A stretch of DNA of 31,700 nt, taken from assembly GCA_036377675.1 (NCBI GenBank), contig DASUXY010000009.1, positions 1-31,700 on the forward strand, given 5' to 3'. The stretch's first letter is position 1, and each line of letters begins with the position of its first letter. This DNA comes from DASUXY01 sp036377675 (lineage in GTDB: Bacteria; Bacillota; Bacilli; Bacillales; Amphibacillaceae). Below the pieces are notes generated by a model. The model had not been told where the DNA came from. It was given only the letters and a program-made list of their open reading frames with translations, and did no database searches. Position numbers and translations under genes: made by a program. Below are positions 15,102 through 23,671 of this stretch, in pieces.

Positions 15102-17555
15102 ATGATGAATACAATTCCAAGATTACAGACAAAAGGAATGAATGTTAGTCAAAGTTATTGGGAAAAAATGAAACGGAAAATTTCAATGAAAGCGAAAGAA
15201 TTCCTCATTGATCGCGGCTGGTTATTTATCATAGCTGGCTTTTTATTAGGACGAGCAATTATATTATCAGCTGTATCTCCTTTTGCAATTGCATTTGTGG
15301 CCACGCTTTGGCTCACTCATCGAAATCATGTTATGAAATCTTTTTTAGCAATCGTTGTAGGAGCACTTAGCTTTTCCATCATGCATGGCGTCTTTGTTGC
15401 ATTATCTTTAGTTGTGTTCATGTTTTTAGTCGGTTTATTTAAACACGCAGACAAAAAGCATCGTGTTATAATTCCGCTATTTGTATTTTTAGCGACCGTT
15501 GCCCCGCGTTTGTTTTTATATTCGGTGACAGGTCAGCTATCCTCTTATGAATGGCTGCTTCTCTTCGTCGAAGGAGTACTCGGATCTATTCTTGTATTAA
15601 TATTTATGCAAAGTGTGCCTCTATTATCACCAAAAAGATATTCGCCAGCTTTAAAAAATGAAGAAATCGTCTGTATGATTATTTTAATCGCTTCGATTTT
15701 GACAGGTACGATTGGTTGGGAAATGTACAGTGTGTCCATTGAACAAATATTATCAAGGTACCTCGTGTTGTTACTTGCACTTGTCGGTGGAGCTGCTATC
15801 GGTTCGACAGTCGGTGTCGTCGCTGGTTTAATTTTATCTTTGGCAAATGTTGCTGGTCTTTATCAAATGAGTCTACTCGCTTTTTCGGGATTGATGGGTG
15901 GACTACTAAAAGAGGGGAAAAAGTTCGGTGTAGCGATTGGATTGTTCGTAGGTACATTTTTAGTCGGGATCTATGGTGACGCTGCTTCTTTCATGCCTTC
16001 ATTTATGGAGTCATTCATAGCAATTGCCTTCTTCTTGTTAACCCCAGCCGGATGGATCAAGAAAATCTCTCGTTACATCCCAGGGACGAAAGAATATACA
16101 AATCAGCAAGAGCAATATTTGCAAAAGGTTCGCAACGTCACGGCGAAGCGAGTAGAACAATTTTCAGATGTTTTTGAAGCACTCTCAAAAAGTTTTATTA
16201 CAGAAGAAGTTTATCCGGAAGAAGAGATGAAAACGAAGCGTGAAACCGACTACTATTTAAGTCAAGTGACGGAAAAGACGTGTCAAACATGTTTTATGAA
16301 GGATCGGTGCTGGCAGGATCAATTTGAAAAAACGTATTCCTTAATGGAATCGATTAAAGACGATTTTACAGCTGGTCATGAACCGAGTAATCGTTTCGTT
16401 CGTCAATTTGAAAATCATTGTGTCAAATCGAAAAAGGTAATCGACACGATGAAGGAGGAATTATCATATTTTGAAGCGAATCGGAAACTAAAACAACAAG
16501 TGCTCGAGTCGAAGCGTTTAGTATCTGAACAATTGCAAGGTGTTTCCGAAGTAATGGAAGATTTTGCACAAGAAATTGTAAAAGAGCGTAAATACCATGA
16601 ACAACAAGAAATCCAAATGACGTATGCCCTCCAACAGAACGGTATTGAGATTGACAAAATAGATATTTATCGTTTGGAAAAAGGGAATGTGGACATTGAA
16701 ATGACTGTTTCCTTTTACGATTACCATGGCGAAGGGGCGAAAATTATTGCACCTATTTTATCAAACATTTTAAATGAAATGATTGTCGTCAAACAAGAGG
16801 AAATTTCCCCGTTTCCGCATGGGTATTCATTTTTTGCTTTTGGATCTGCGAAAGAATTCGTCGTAGATACAGGTGTTTCCAGTGCAGCGAAAGGAGGAGG
16901 AATTATTTCTGGAGATAGTTATACGACGATTGAGCTCGGGGCCGGAAAATATGCATTAGCGATTAGTGATGGAATGGGGAATGGAAGACGAGCTCGTGAA
17001 GAAAGCGAAGAAACGCTTAGACTCTTGCAACAAATTTTGCAAACAGGAATTCCAGAACAAGTAGCGATTAAGTCGATTAATTCTATTTTAGCTTTACGCA
17101 CAAACGATGAAATGTTTGCTACGTTAGACTTAGCGATTATAAACTTACACAATGCTTTCGTTCGATTTTTGAAAATTGGTTCATCGCCAAGTTTTATTAA
17201 ACGAGGCAATCATTTGTTGAAGATGGAGGCGAGTAATTTGCCGATGGGTATTATTCAAAACTTCGATGTCGATATCGTGACCGATCAATTGAAGTCGGGT
17301 GATTTGTTAATCATGATGAGTGACGGTGTTTTTGAAGGGCCGCGTCATGTGGAAAATACGGACATATGGATGAAGCGGAAGATTTTACACATGGAAACAA
17401 ATGATCCGCAAGAAATTGCTGATTTGCTGCTAGAGGAAGTCATTCGGACGCGTGCTGGCGTTATTGAAGATGATATGACTGTTCTCGTTGCTAAAATAGA
17501 GAAAAACACTCCGAAGTGGGCTTCTATTCCTATTTATGGTGAAGAAGCTTTGTAA
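15102..17555 (+). CDS. spoIIE: Stage II sporulation protein E, membrane-bound PP2C-type phosphatase
   Basis: SpoIIE dephosphorylates the anti-anti-sigma factor SpoIIAA and so releases sigma-F in the forespore; it also joins FtsZ at the polar septum. Residues 1 to about 330 hold around ten membrane helices, including GFLLGRAIILSAVSPFAIAF and LLAFSGLMGGLLKEGKKFG. A central cytoplasmic region (about 335-590) contains CQTCFMKDRCW and long helices. The C-terminal PP2C domain has AISDGMGNG with Asp623, MMSDGVFEG with Asp741, and EDDMTVLVAKIE, the expected metal-binding Asp residues. The length of 817 is near the 827 of B. subtilis. The ATG (15102) follows AGAGGGAG; a second ATG follows immediately. 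yabS-yabT come next under a sigma-F-type promoter. Confidence 0.98.
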   Translation: MMNTIPRLQTKGMNVSQSYWEKMKRKISMKAKEFLIDRGWLFIIAGFLLGRAIILSAVSPFAIAFVATLWLTHRNHVMKSFLAIVVGALSFSIMHGVFVALSLVVFMFLVGLFKHADKKHRVIIPLFVFLATVAPRLFLYSVTGQLSSYEWLLLFVEGVLGSILVLIFMQSVPLLSPKRYSPALKNEEIVCMIILIASILTGTIGWEMYSVSIEQILSRYLVLLLALVGGAAIGSTVGVVAGLILSLANVAGLYQMSLLAFSGLMGGLLKEGKKFGVAIGLFVGTFLVGIYGDAASFMPSFMESFIAIAFFLLTPAGWIKKISRYIPGTKEYTNQQEQYLQKVRNVTAKRVEQFSDVFEALSKSFITEEVYPEEEMKTKRETDYYLSQVTEKTCQTCFMKDRCWQDQFEKTYSLMESIKDDFTAGHEPSNRFVRQFENHCVKSKKVIDTMKEELSYFEANRKLKQQVLESKRLVSEQLQGVSEVMEDFAQEIVKERKYHEQQEIQMTYALQQNGIEIDKIDIYRLEKGNVDIEMTVSFYDYHGEGAKIIAPILSNILNEMIVVKQEEISPFPHGYSFFAFGSAKEFVVDTGVSSAAKGGGIISGDSYTTIELGAGKYALAISDGMGNGRRAREESEETLRLLQQILQTGIPEQVAIKSINSILALRTNDEMFATLDLAIINLHNAFVRFLKIGSSPSFIKRGNHLLKMEASNLPMGIIQNFDVDIVTDQLKSGDLLIMMSDGVFEGPRHVENTDIWMKRKILHMETNDPQEIADLLLEEVIRTRAGVIEDDMTVLVAKIEKNTPKWASIPIYGEEAL

Positions 17556-17656
17556 TGAGATGAGCATAAAGATGGTTAGATAATTTTTGCAAAAAATAAC
17601 TGCTTTTACGAGAGCCAATCCTCGTTCATGATCCGGGATAGATGTTCAGAGATTGT

Positions 17657-17686
17657 GTATACTTCCAATATATTTTGGCGAAAATG
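17657..17686 (+). promoter_or_regulatory. Sigma-F-type promoter of yabS-yabT
   Basis: GTATA (17657-17661), 15 bp, GGCGAAAAT (17677-17685), which fits GGnnAnAnT. It is almost the same design as the fin promoter at 4347. The start would be near 17692, about 25 nt before yabS. Confidence 0.6.
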
Positions 17687-17715
17687 ATAGTGGAAATTAT
17701 TGGAGGTGTTCAATC

Positions 17716-18450
17716 ATGAAAAGAGGTACGTTAAAGCAAATACTGCTCATCACGGATGGATGTTCAAATAAAGGAGAAGATCCTTCTGTCGCTGCAGCTT
17801 TAGCTTATGAACAAGGTATTACCGTAAATGTCATCGGTATATTAGATGAACGTTATGATGAGGATTTAGAAGGTTTACAAGAAGTCGAAGAAATTGCTTC
17901 AGCGGGCGGAGGAATTAGTCAGCTCGTATATCAACAATCATTGACAGAAACAGTACAAATGGTAACGAAGCAGGCGATGACCCAAACTTTACAAGGGTTT
18001 GTAAACAAAGAGTTGCAACAAATATTAGGCGCAAATCAAACGATGGATGATTTAGAACCTGAAAAACGTGGTGAAATTATGGAAGCAGTTGAGGATTTAG
18101 GTGAAACGTGTGATTTGGAAGTGCTCGTTCTCTTAGATACGAGTGCAAGTATGCATGACAAGCTCCCAACAGTGCAAGAAGCATTAATCGATTTATCAGT
18201 TAGCTTGAATGCACGCATCGGCCGGAATCGCTTTTCAATCTATCGTTTTCCTGGTAAACGAAAGGATCTTGAACAAGTGTTTGCTTGGTCTCCACAAATA
18301 GATGAAATAACGACTATTTTTTCGAAATTGACGAGTGGAGGAGTTACACCGACAGGTCCAGCCATTCGGGAAGCGTTGTATCAGTTTAGTAGGAAAAGTT
18401 TGTTAAGGAGATTTAGAAAAAATGATGAAGAGGGCATGGAAAAAGCATGA
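17716..18450 (+). CDS. yabS: YabS, von Willebrand factor A-like protein
   Basis: A 244-residue cytoplasmic protein with von Willebrand A-type features. The N-terminal part has QILLITDGCSNKGEDPSVAA and VNVIGILDE. The second half has LLDTSASMHDKLPTVQEAL, a DxSxS MIDAS-type metal site, and a further TSGGVTPTGPAI motif. These domains usually mediate metal-dependent protein contacts; no enzyme activity is evident, and the partner is unknown. I chose the ATG at 17716 because GGAGGTG (17702-17708) precedes it; the frame extends further up but runs through the promoter. It overlaps yabT by 29 bp, and in Bacillus the pair is conserved behind spoIIE. Together with the promoter this suggests forespore expression and joint function with the kinase YabT. 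Confidence 0.9.
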   Translation: MKRGTLKQILLITDGCSNKGEDPSVAAALAYEQGITVNVIGILDERYDEDLEGLQEVEEIASAGGGISQLVYQQSLTETVQMVTKQAMTQTLQGFVNKELQQILGANQTMDDLEPEKRGEIMEAVEDLGETCDLEVLVLLDTSASMHDKLPTVQEALIDLSVSLNARIGRNRFSIYRFPGKRKDLEQVFAWSPQIDEITTIFSKLTSGGVTPTGPAIREALYQFSRKSLLRRFRKNDEEGMEKA

Positions 18451-19339
18451 TTTTGTATTAACGCCTGGGATGCACATTCGCGGGAAGTGGAACGGTAACC
18501 GTTATTTTATTAAACGAAAGCTCGGCCAAGGGGCGATTGGTACCGTTTATTTATGTGTTCGTAATGGACAAGAAGCCGCGTTAAAAATAAGTGAAAAGAC
18601 GGCATCAATGACTACAGAAATCAATGTGCTGAAAACATTGAATAAGGTCCAAGGAAAACGTCTTGGGCCTTATTTACTGGACGCAGATGATTGGGTAAGT
18701 CCTCAAGGAAAAACGTATTATTTTTATGTGATGGAATATATCCAAGGAGAGTCGGTACCTTCCTTTTTACAGAGTCGTGGATATGAATGGATTGGCGTTT
18801 TTATGCTCCAATTGTTAGATGATTTACAAAAGCTTCATGAAACAGGGTGGGTATTCGGCGATCTCAAGATAGACAATCTTATCGTCACTGCTTCTGGACC
18901 ACGAATTCGTTGGATTGATGTCGGAGGAACGACACAAATGGGAAGAGCGATTAAAGAGTATACAGAGTTTTATGATCGCGGGTATTGGGGCTTAGGGACG
19001 AGACGTGCGGAGGCAAGCTATGATTTATTTTCTTTTGTAATGGTTTTTTTAAGTATGTGTGATCCGAATCCATTTGCCCGAACGAATAATGCCATCCAGC
19101 ACCTTTGTAAAAGAATAGATGCTATTCCAGCTTTAAAGCCGTACAACAGTTGTTTGAAAAAAGCGATTATGGGAAAGTATACATCGAGTAAGCAAATGAA
19201 ACAAGAAATAGAAAAGATCATTTTTGAGAAACAAAAGAGGCGACAACAAATAAAAGAACGTTTTCCTATACTTGTTGAATCGATTGGACTTTTTATGTTA
19301 GCTCTCATTTATTATTTATCGTCCCTATTTTTACCTTAG
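18422..19339 (+). CDS. yabT: YabT, membrane-anchored Ser/Thr protein kinase of sporulation
   Basis: A Hanks-type kinase of 305 residues with a C-terminal membrane anchor (about 283-303, ESIGLFMLALIYYLSSLFL). Motifs in order: glycine loop LGQGAIGTVYL near residue 34, ATP-binding Lys in AALKISEK near 58, catalytic loop VFGDLKIDN (the His of HRD replaced by Phe-Gly, Asp kept), DVGG in place of DFG, and YDRGYWGLGTRRAEASYD (activation/P+1 region). B. subtilis YabT is a DNA-activated forespore kinase that phosphorylates RecA and AbrB among others. Its basic linker before the anchor is short here, holding KQKRRQQIKER. AAGGAG precedes the first ATG; a second ATG follows at 18425. It overlaps yabS by 29 bp. 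Confidence 0.93.
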   Translation: MMKRAWKKHDFVLTPGMHIRGKWNGNRYFIKRKLGQGAIGTVYLCVRNGQEAALKISEKTASMTTEINVLKTLNKVQGKRLGPYLLDADDWVSPQGKTYYFYVMEYIQGESVPSFLQSRGYEWIGVFMLQLLDDLQKLHETGWVFGDLKIDNLIVTASGPRIRWIDVGGTTQMGRAIKEYTEFYDRGYWGLGTRRAEASYDLFSFVMVFLSMCDPNPFARTNNAIQHLCKRIDAIPALKPYNSCLKKAIMGKYTSSKQMKQEIEKIIFEKQKRRQQIKERFPILVESIGLFMLALIYYLSSLFLP

Positions 19340-19343
19340 TTAT

Positions 19344-19373
19344 CGGACAAAAGCGTTTCATGTGTGATAAAAT
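19344..19373 (+). promoter_or_regulatory. Probable promoter of tilS-hpt
   Basis: Extended minus-10 TGA-TAAAAT (19365-19373), with CGGACA (19344-19349) as a partial minus-35 at 18 bp. The start would be near 19380, before the tilS ATG at 19411. This argues against the in-frame ATG at 19360, which lies inside the promoter. Confidence 0.45.
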
Positions 19374-19410
19374 AGATACAATCATCAATAATGGGACGGG
19401 AAGGTTGATT

Positions 19411-20814
19411 ATGGAGCAAATCGTCGGTGATTTTATAAAAAGACATCGGTTATTAAAACGCCATGCAACTGTGTTAGTCGGGGTGTCTGGTGGACCGGAT
19501 TCCATGGCATTACTACATTATTTTCGCTCCATTCGTAAACAATGGGATTTGCGAATCATCGCCCTATCCATTAACCATCAGTTACGCGGGAAGGAGGGGC
19601 TAGAAGATCTCCTCTATGTTGAACGGATGTGTAACGAGTGGGAGATAGAATATGTTGGTACGTCTTTAAATGTCCCGCAATATCAAAAGCGATATCAGGT
19701 CGGGACCCAAGTAGCTGCCCGAGAAGTGCGCTATCAGTTTTTTCGACAACAAATGAATAAATATGAAGCTGATTATTTAGCTTTGGGACATCATGGGGAC
19801 GATCAAATTGAAACGATGCTTATGCATTTAACGCGAACAGCTAATTCAGCGAGTTTCTCCGGTATACCGTTGAAACGGAAATTTGCATCCGGTTGGATCG
19901 TCCGACCATTTTTGTGTGTTACGAAACAAACACTTGAAACATATTGTCACACACGAGGTATTCATCCAAAAATTGACTCTTCGAATATAGAAACCGACTA
20001 TACGAGAAATTACTTTCGAAAACATGTCGTTCCCATTTTGAGAGAAAAGAATCATAATTTACATTTGACCATTCAACGATTGAGTGAAACTTTACATGAT
20101 GATGAACAGTTTCTAGAAAACGAGGCAAAACAGATGGTCGCTGAGGTTATAAATATCAATGAAGATGTTCCATCTGTTCGTTTCAAAATAGCGACTTTTA
20201 AATCCTATCCTACTGCTTTACAAAGGCGTGCCTATCATCTAATATTAAACTATCTGTATGATAAATTACCGAAAAACTTATCATATATACATGAGGATCA
20301 ATTTTTTAAGCTATTGGAAAGTGAGGCAGGCCATGTCCAAATCGATTTTCCCCACGGTTTAAAAGTGAAAAGATCGTATGAACATCTGCTGCTGTCCTTC
20401 GGGAATAAACATCTTCAAGACCATTCGTTTCATAAAAAAATCGTCGTTCCAGGGGAAATTGAATTACCTAATGGCTCCATCATGTCGGCTACATATATTG
20501 ATAACGTGGACATGAGAGATGAAAGTCGGTATTCCTATGTATGTGCGGTTGATCAAATTTCTTTTCCTTTACATATTCGAACACGTCAGCCTGGAGATCG
20601 CATGACGTGGAAAGGCTTGAATGGGAGTAAAAAAATAAAAGATATTTTTATTGATGAAAAAATCCCTTTACATGAACGACACTCATGGCCGATTGTCACC
20701 GACAATACCGGAACGATTTTGTGGCTCGTCGGATTGAAGAAAAGAAAGCAGCCGTCAAGCAAGGAAAATACCTCATGGATTCAATTAACATATTCCAAGA
20801 AAGGTAATACATAG
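19411..20814 (+). CDS. tilS: tRNA(Ile)-lysidine synthase TilS
   Basis: TilS joins lysine to the wobble cytidine of tRNA-Ile (CAU), which changes its charging from Met to Ile and its codon from AUG to AUA. The N-terminal PP-loop ATPase shows SGGPDS at residues 26-31, then LSINHQLRG, the tRNA-contacting AAREVRYQFF and LGHHGDDQIETMLMHL. A middle helical part runs to about 330. The C-terminal TilS domain has IRTRQPGDRMTWKG followed by NGSKKIKDIFIDEKIP. The ATG at 19411 follows GGGAAGG (19398-19404); the frame is open further upstream. The length of 467 residues is typical for Bacillus. hpt follows after 16 bp, as in B. subtilis. Confidence 0.96.
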   Translation: MEQIVGDFIKRHRLLKRHATVLVGVSGGPDSMALLHYFRSIRKQWDLRIIALSINHQLRGKEGLEDLLYVERMCNEWEIEYVGTSLNVPQYQKRYQVGTQVAAREVRYQFFRQQMNKYEADYLALGHHGDDQIETMLMHLTRTANSASFSGIPLKRKFASGWIVRPFLCVTKQTLETYCHTRGIHPKIDSSNIETDYTRNYFRKHVVPILREKNHNLHLTIQRLSETLHDDEQFLENEAKQMVAEVININEDVPSVRFKIATFKSYPTALQRRAYHLILNYLYDKLPKNLSYIHEDQFFKLLESEAGHVQIDFPHGLKVKRSYEHLLLSFGNKHLQDHSFHKKIVVPGEIELPNGSIMSATYIDNVDMRDESRYSYVCAVDQISFPLHIRTRQPGDRMTWKGLNGSKKIKDIFIDEKIPLHERHSWPIVTDNTGTILWLVGLKKRKQPSSKENTSWIQLTYSKKGNT

Positions 20815-20830
20815 TAGGGGGTTCCAGTGT

Positions 20831-21373
20831 GTGCATAATGACATTGAAAAAGTACTAATTACAGAAGAGGAGATTAAACAAAAGTGTCAACAGTTTGGTC
20901 AACAACTAACTGAAGAATATAAGGGTAAATTTCCACTAGCAATCGGAGTTTTAAAAGGAGCGATGCCTTTTATGTCTGACTTGCTAAAAAATGTTCATAC
21001 TCATTTGGAAATGGATTTTATGGATGTTTCTAGTTACGGTGGAAAAAGCACTCGTTCAACGGGTGAAGTGAAGATTGTCAAGGACCTTGATACGAAGGTA
21101 GAAGGTCGAGACTTGTTAATTATAGAAGATATTATCGACAGTGGGTTAACGTTAAGTTACCTCGTTGACTTATTTAAATACCGACAAGCCCGCTCTATCA
21201 AAATTGTTACCCTTCTCAATAAACCGTCCGGACGGACCGCTAAAATTAAAGCTGATATGGTCGGCTTTGAAGTTCCCGATGAGTTTGTAGTCGGTTACGG
21301 CTTGGATTATGATGAGAAGTATCGTAACTTACCGTATATCGGAGTTTTAAAACGAGAAATTTATAGTAGGTAA
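20831..21373 (+). CDS. hpt: Hypoxanthine-guanine phosphoribosyltransferase
   Basis: The enzyme salvages hypoxanthine and guanine by attaching them to PRPP, giving IMP and GMP. The family PRPP-binding loop is IIEDIIDSGLTLSYL near residues 98-110. Other matches are AIGVLKGAMPFMSDL near 40, DFMDVSSYG, the base-binding region NKPSGRTAKIKADMVGFEVP, and GYGLDYDEKYRNLPYIGVLK. The start is GTG at 20831, preceded by GGGGG at 20817-20821; no in-frame ATG fits. The length of 180 residues is the family norm. It is 16 bp downstream of tilS. In B. subtilis the HprT protein and TilS have been reported to act together on ftsH expression, and the same order tilS-hpt-ftsH is kept here. Confidence 0.96.
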   Translation: MHNDIEKVLITEEEIKQKCQQFGQQLTEEYKGKFPLAIGVLKGAMPFMSDLLKNVHTHLEMDFMDVSSYGGKSTRSTGEVKIVKDLDTKVEGRDLLIIEDIIDSGLTLSYLVDLFKYRQARSIKIVTLLNKPSGRTAKIKADMVGFEVPDEFVVGYGLDYDEKYRNLPYIGVLKREIYSR

Positions 21374-21448
21374 TGGATGCTTTACATAGTCATTTGTAAA
21401 CTAATGGATAGCGAGGCTAAATGAAATGTTACTTGCAAGAGATAATGG

Positions 21449-21485
21449 TTGTCATATAAGTTTTTACTATGGTACTATGTATAAT
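21449..21485 (+). promoter_or_regulatory. Promoter region of ftsH
   Basis: TTGTCA (21449-21454), 18 bp, TACTAT (21473-21478) is the best sigma-A pairing. A consensus TATAAT (21480-21485) lies just after but lacks a well-placed minus-35. The start lies near 21485-21492, about 25-30 nt before the ftsH ATG with its GGAGGAGG site. Confidence 0.5.
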
Positions 21486-21514
21486 AGTTTTTCCCACTCG
21501 GGAGGAGGTAAGCA

Positions 21515-23554
21515 ATGAGCCGAATAGTTAAGCAAGTGTTTTTTTATTCACTCATATTTTTGGCTATTATCGGGATCTTTGGATTATTTATTAACCAAAA
21601 TGATCAAGCAGAAGAGTTTAATGTTCAACAATTTTTACAAGCATTAAATAATGGCGAAATCAAAGAAATGACGATGCAGCCAGTTAATGACATAATGCGA
21701 TTTACCGGAACACTGGAAGATAAAGACAAACAGTTTGTTGCACAAGTTCCAGACAATCCGGAGATTATTGCAGATATTACAGAAACGGCTAATGAGCAAA
21801 GTGTTTTAAAGGTCATTGAAAAAGACACACCGAGTATGTGGTTGACAGTTCTGACGACAATGATTCCGTTTATCATTATCGGACTGTTGTTCTTCTTCCT
21901 TCTTAGCCAAGCTCAAGGAGGCGGCGGAGGCCGTGTTATGAATTTTGGTAAAAGTAAGGCGAAGATGTATAGCGAAGAAAAACAGAAAGTACGTTTTAAA
22001 GATGTTGCTGGAGCAGACGAAGAAAAGCAAGAGCTAGTTGAAGTAGTCGAGTTTTTAAAGGATCCTCGAAAATTTTCAGCTCTCGGTGCACGAATTCCTA
22101 AAGGTGTTCTATTAGTAGGACCTCCAGGTACAGGTAAAACGTTGTTAGCACGTGCAGTTGCTGGTGAAGCAGGTACACCTTTCTTTACGATTAGTGGTTC
22201 GGACTTTGTAGAGATGTTTGTTGGAGTCGGGGCTTCTCGTGTACGTGACCTTTTTGAAAATGCGAAGAAAAACGCACCTTGTATCATATTTATTGACGAG
22301 ATTGATGCAGTTGGTCGCCAACGTGGTGCTGGACTAGGTGGCGGTCATGATGAGCGTGAACAGACGTTGAACCAACTGCTCGTTGAAATGGATGGTTTTA
22401 GCGGAAACGAAGGAATTATTATCCTCGCTGCGACAAACCGACCAGATATTTTGGACCCCGCACTATTACGTCCAGGACGTTTTGATCGACAAATTACGGT
22501 TAACCGTCCAGATGTAAAAGGGCGAGAAGCGGTGTTAAAAGTTCATGCGAGAAATAAACCACTGGATGAGACAGTTGAGCTGAACACAATCGCTATGCGT
22601 ACGCCAGGTTTTTCAGGTGCTGATTTAGAAAACTTGTTAAATGAAGCCGCACTCGTTGCAGCTCGTCGTGATAAAAAGGAAATTGATATGCTTGACGTAG
22701 ATGAAGCGATTGACCGAGTGATTGCTGGTCCAGCGAAGAAAAGTAGAGTCATTTCGGAAAAAGAGCGAAATATCGTTGCCTATCATGAAAGTGGACATAC
22801 GATTATCGGTGTAGTCCTCGATGAGGCAGATACGGTACATAAAGTGACGATTGTTCCAAGAGGGCAAGCGGGTGGCTATGCTGTCATGCTTCCTAAAGAA
22901 GATCGTTATTTTATGACGAAACCGGAGTTGTTAGATAAAATTACTGGCTTGTTAGGTGGCCGTGTAGCCGAAGAAATAACATTTGGCGAAGTAAGTACAG
23001 GAGCTCACAATGATTTTCAGCGAGCTACTGCGATTGCTCGAAAAATGGTTACTGAGTATGGCATGAGTGAGAAACTCGGCCCGATTCAGTTTACAAGCGG
23101 TAATGGAGAAGTATTTCTCGGAAGAGATCTCGGGAGTGAGCAAAACTATAGTGATGCAATCGCTCATGAGATTGACATGGAAATACAGCGATTTATTAAT
23201 TACTGTTATGATCGAGCGAAGAAAATTTTACTTGAACATCAGGAACAATTGGAGACGATTGCTCAAACACTTCTTAAAGTTGAAACTTTGGATGCTAAGC
23301 AGATTAAATCATTGTTTGATCACGGTGTTCTTCCAGAGAAGGATGGGTTAGGAAGAGATTCTAAAAGATTGGACTCAGATGATGATGATGATGTAACAGT
23401 GAACATTCAATCAAAAGAAGATGATGAATCATTTAGTTCATACGAAGAGGCTAAAGAAAAAGTAGATGCCCAAATGGAACGTCAAGAAAAAGAGTTAAAA
23501 GAAAAGAAAGATAGTGACTCTAGTTCCTCTGAGGATCGTCCGGAAAAAGAATAA
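21515..23554 (+). CDS. ftsH: ATP-dependent zinc metalloprotease FtsH
   Basis: FtsH is a hexameric membrane protease that extracts and degrades membrane and regulatory proteins. Two membrane helices (about residues 8-26 and 108-130) flank an outer domain. The AAA+ module has Walker A GPPGTGKT at 202-209, Walker B FIDEID with Asp261-Glu262, and the second region of homology ATNRPDILDPALLRPGRFDR. The zinc site HESGH is at 424-428. The length of 679 is longer than the roughly 640 usual in Bacillus, because of an acidic, disordered-looking tail from about residue 615 (LDSDDDDDVTVN, then E/K-rich and Ser-rich stretches). It has its own promoter and terminator. GGAGGAGG precedes the ATG. Confidence 0.98.
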   Translation: MSRIVKQVFFYSLIFLAIIGIFGLFINQNDQAEEFNVQQFLQALNNGEIKEMTMQPVNDIMRFTGTLEDKDKQFVAQVPDNPEIIADITETANEQSVLKVIEKDTPSMWLTVLTTMIPFIIIGLLFFFLLSQAQGGGGGRVMNFGKSKAKMYSEEKQKVRFKDVAGADEEKQELVEVVEFLKDPRKFSALGARIPKGVLLVGPPGTGKTLLARAVAGEAGTPFFTISGSDFVEMFVGVGASRVRDLFENAKKNAPCIIFIDEIDAVGRQRGAGLGGGHDEREQTLNQLLVEMDGFSGNEGIIILAATNRPDILDPALLRPGRFDRQITVNRPDVKGREAVLKVHARNKPLDETVELNTIAMRTPGFSGADLENLLNEAALVAARRDKKEIDMLDVDEAIDRVIAGPAKKSRVISEKERNIVAYHESGHTIIGVVLDEADTVHKVTIVPRGQAGGYAVMLPKEDRYFMTKPELLDKITGLLGGRVAEEITFGEVSTGAHNDFQRATAIARKMVTEYGMSEKLGPIQFTSGNGEVFLGRDLGSEQNYSDAIAHEIDMEIQRFINYCYDRAKKILLEHQEQLETIAQTLLKVETLDAKQIKSLFDHGVLPEKDGLGRDSKRLDSDDDDDVTVNIQSKEDDESFSSYEEAKEKVDAQMERQEKELKEKKDSDSSSSEDRPEKE

Positions 23555-23564
23555 TGAATCAAGC

Positions 23565-23601
23565 AAGCAGTCTCTCACGTATTTTGAGAGGCTGCTTTTT
23601 T
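23565..23601 (+). terminator. Rho-independent terminator of ftsH
   Basis: AAGCAG and CTCTC on the left pair with GAGAG and CTGCTT on the right, with a T-G pair in between and an 8-9 nt loop, followed by a T run. Confidence 0.92.
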
Positions 23602-23605
23602 AGCA

Positions 23606-23635
23606 TTGTTTCCGGCATCTTTCATTTGATATATT
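23606..23635 (+). promoter_or_regulatory. Possible promoter of coaX-hslO
   Basis: TTGTTT (23606-23611), 18 bp, TATATT (23630-23635). It falls between the ftsH terminator and coaX, where a promoter is needed, with the start near 23642. Confidence 0.45.
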
Positions 23636-23671
23636 GGTAAATTTCTTGTGTACATAGAAAGGTTGATTCAC

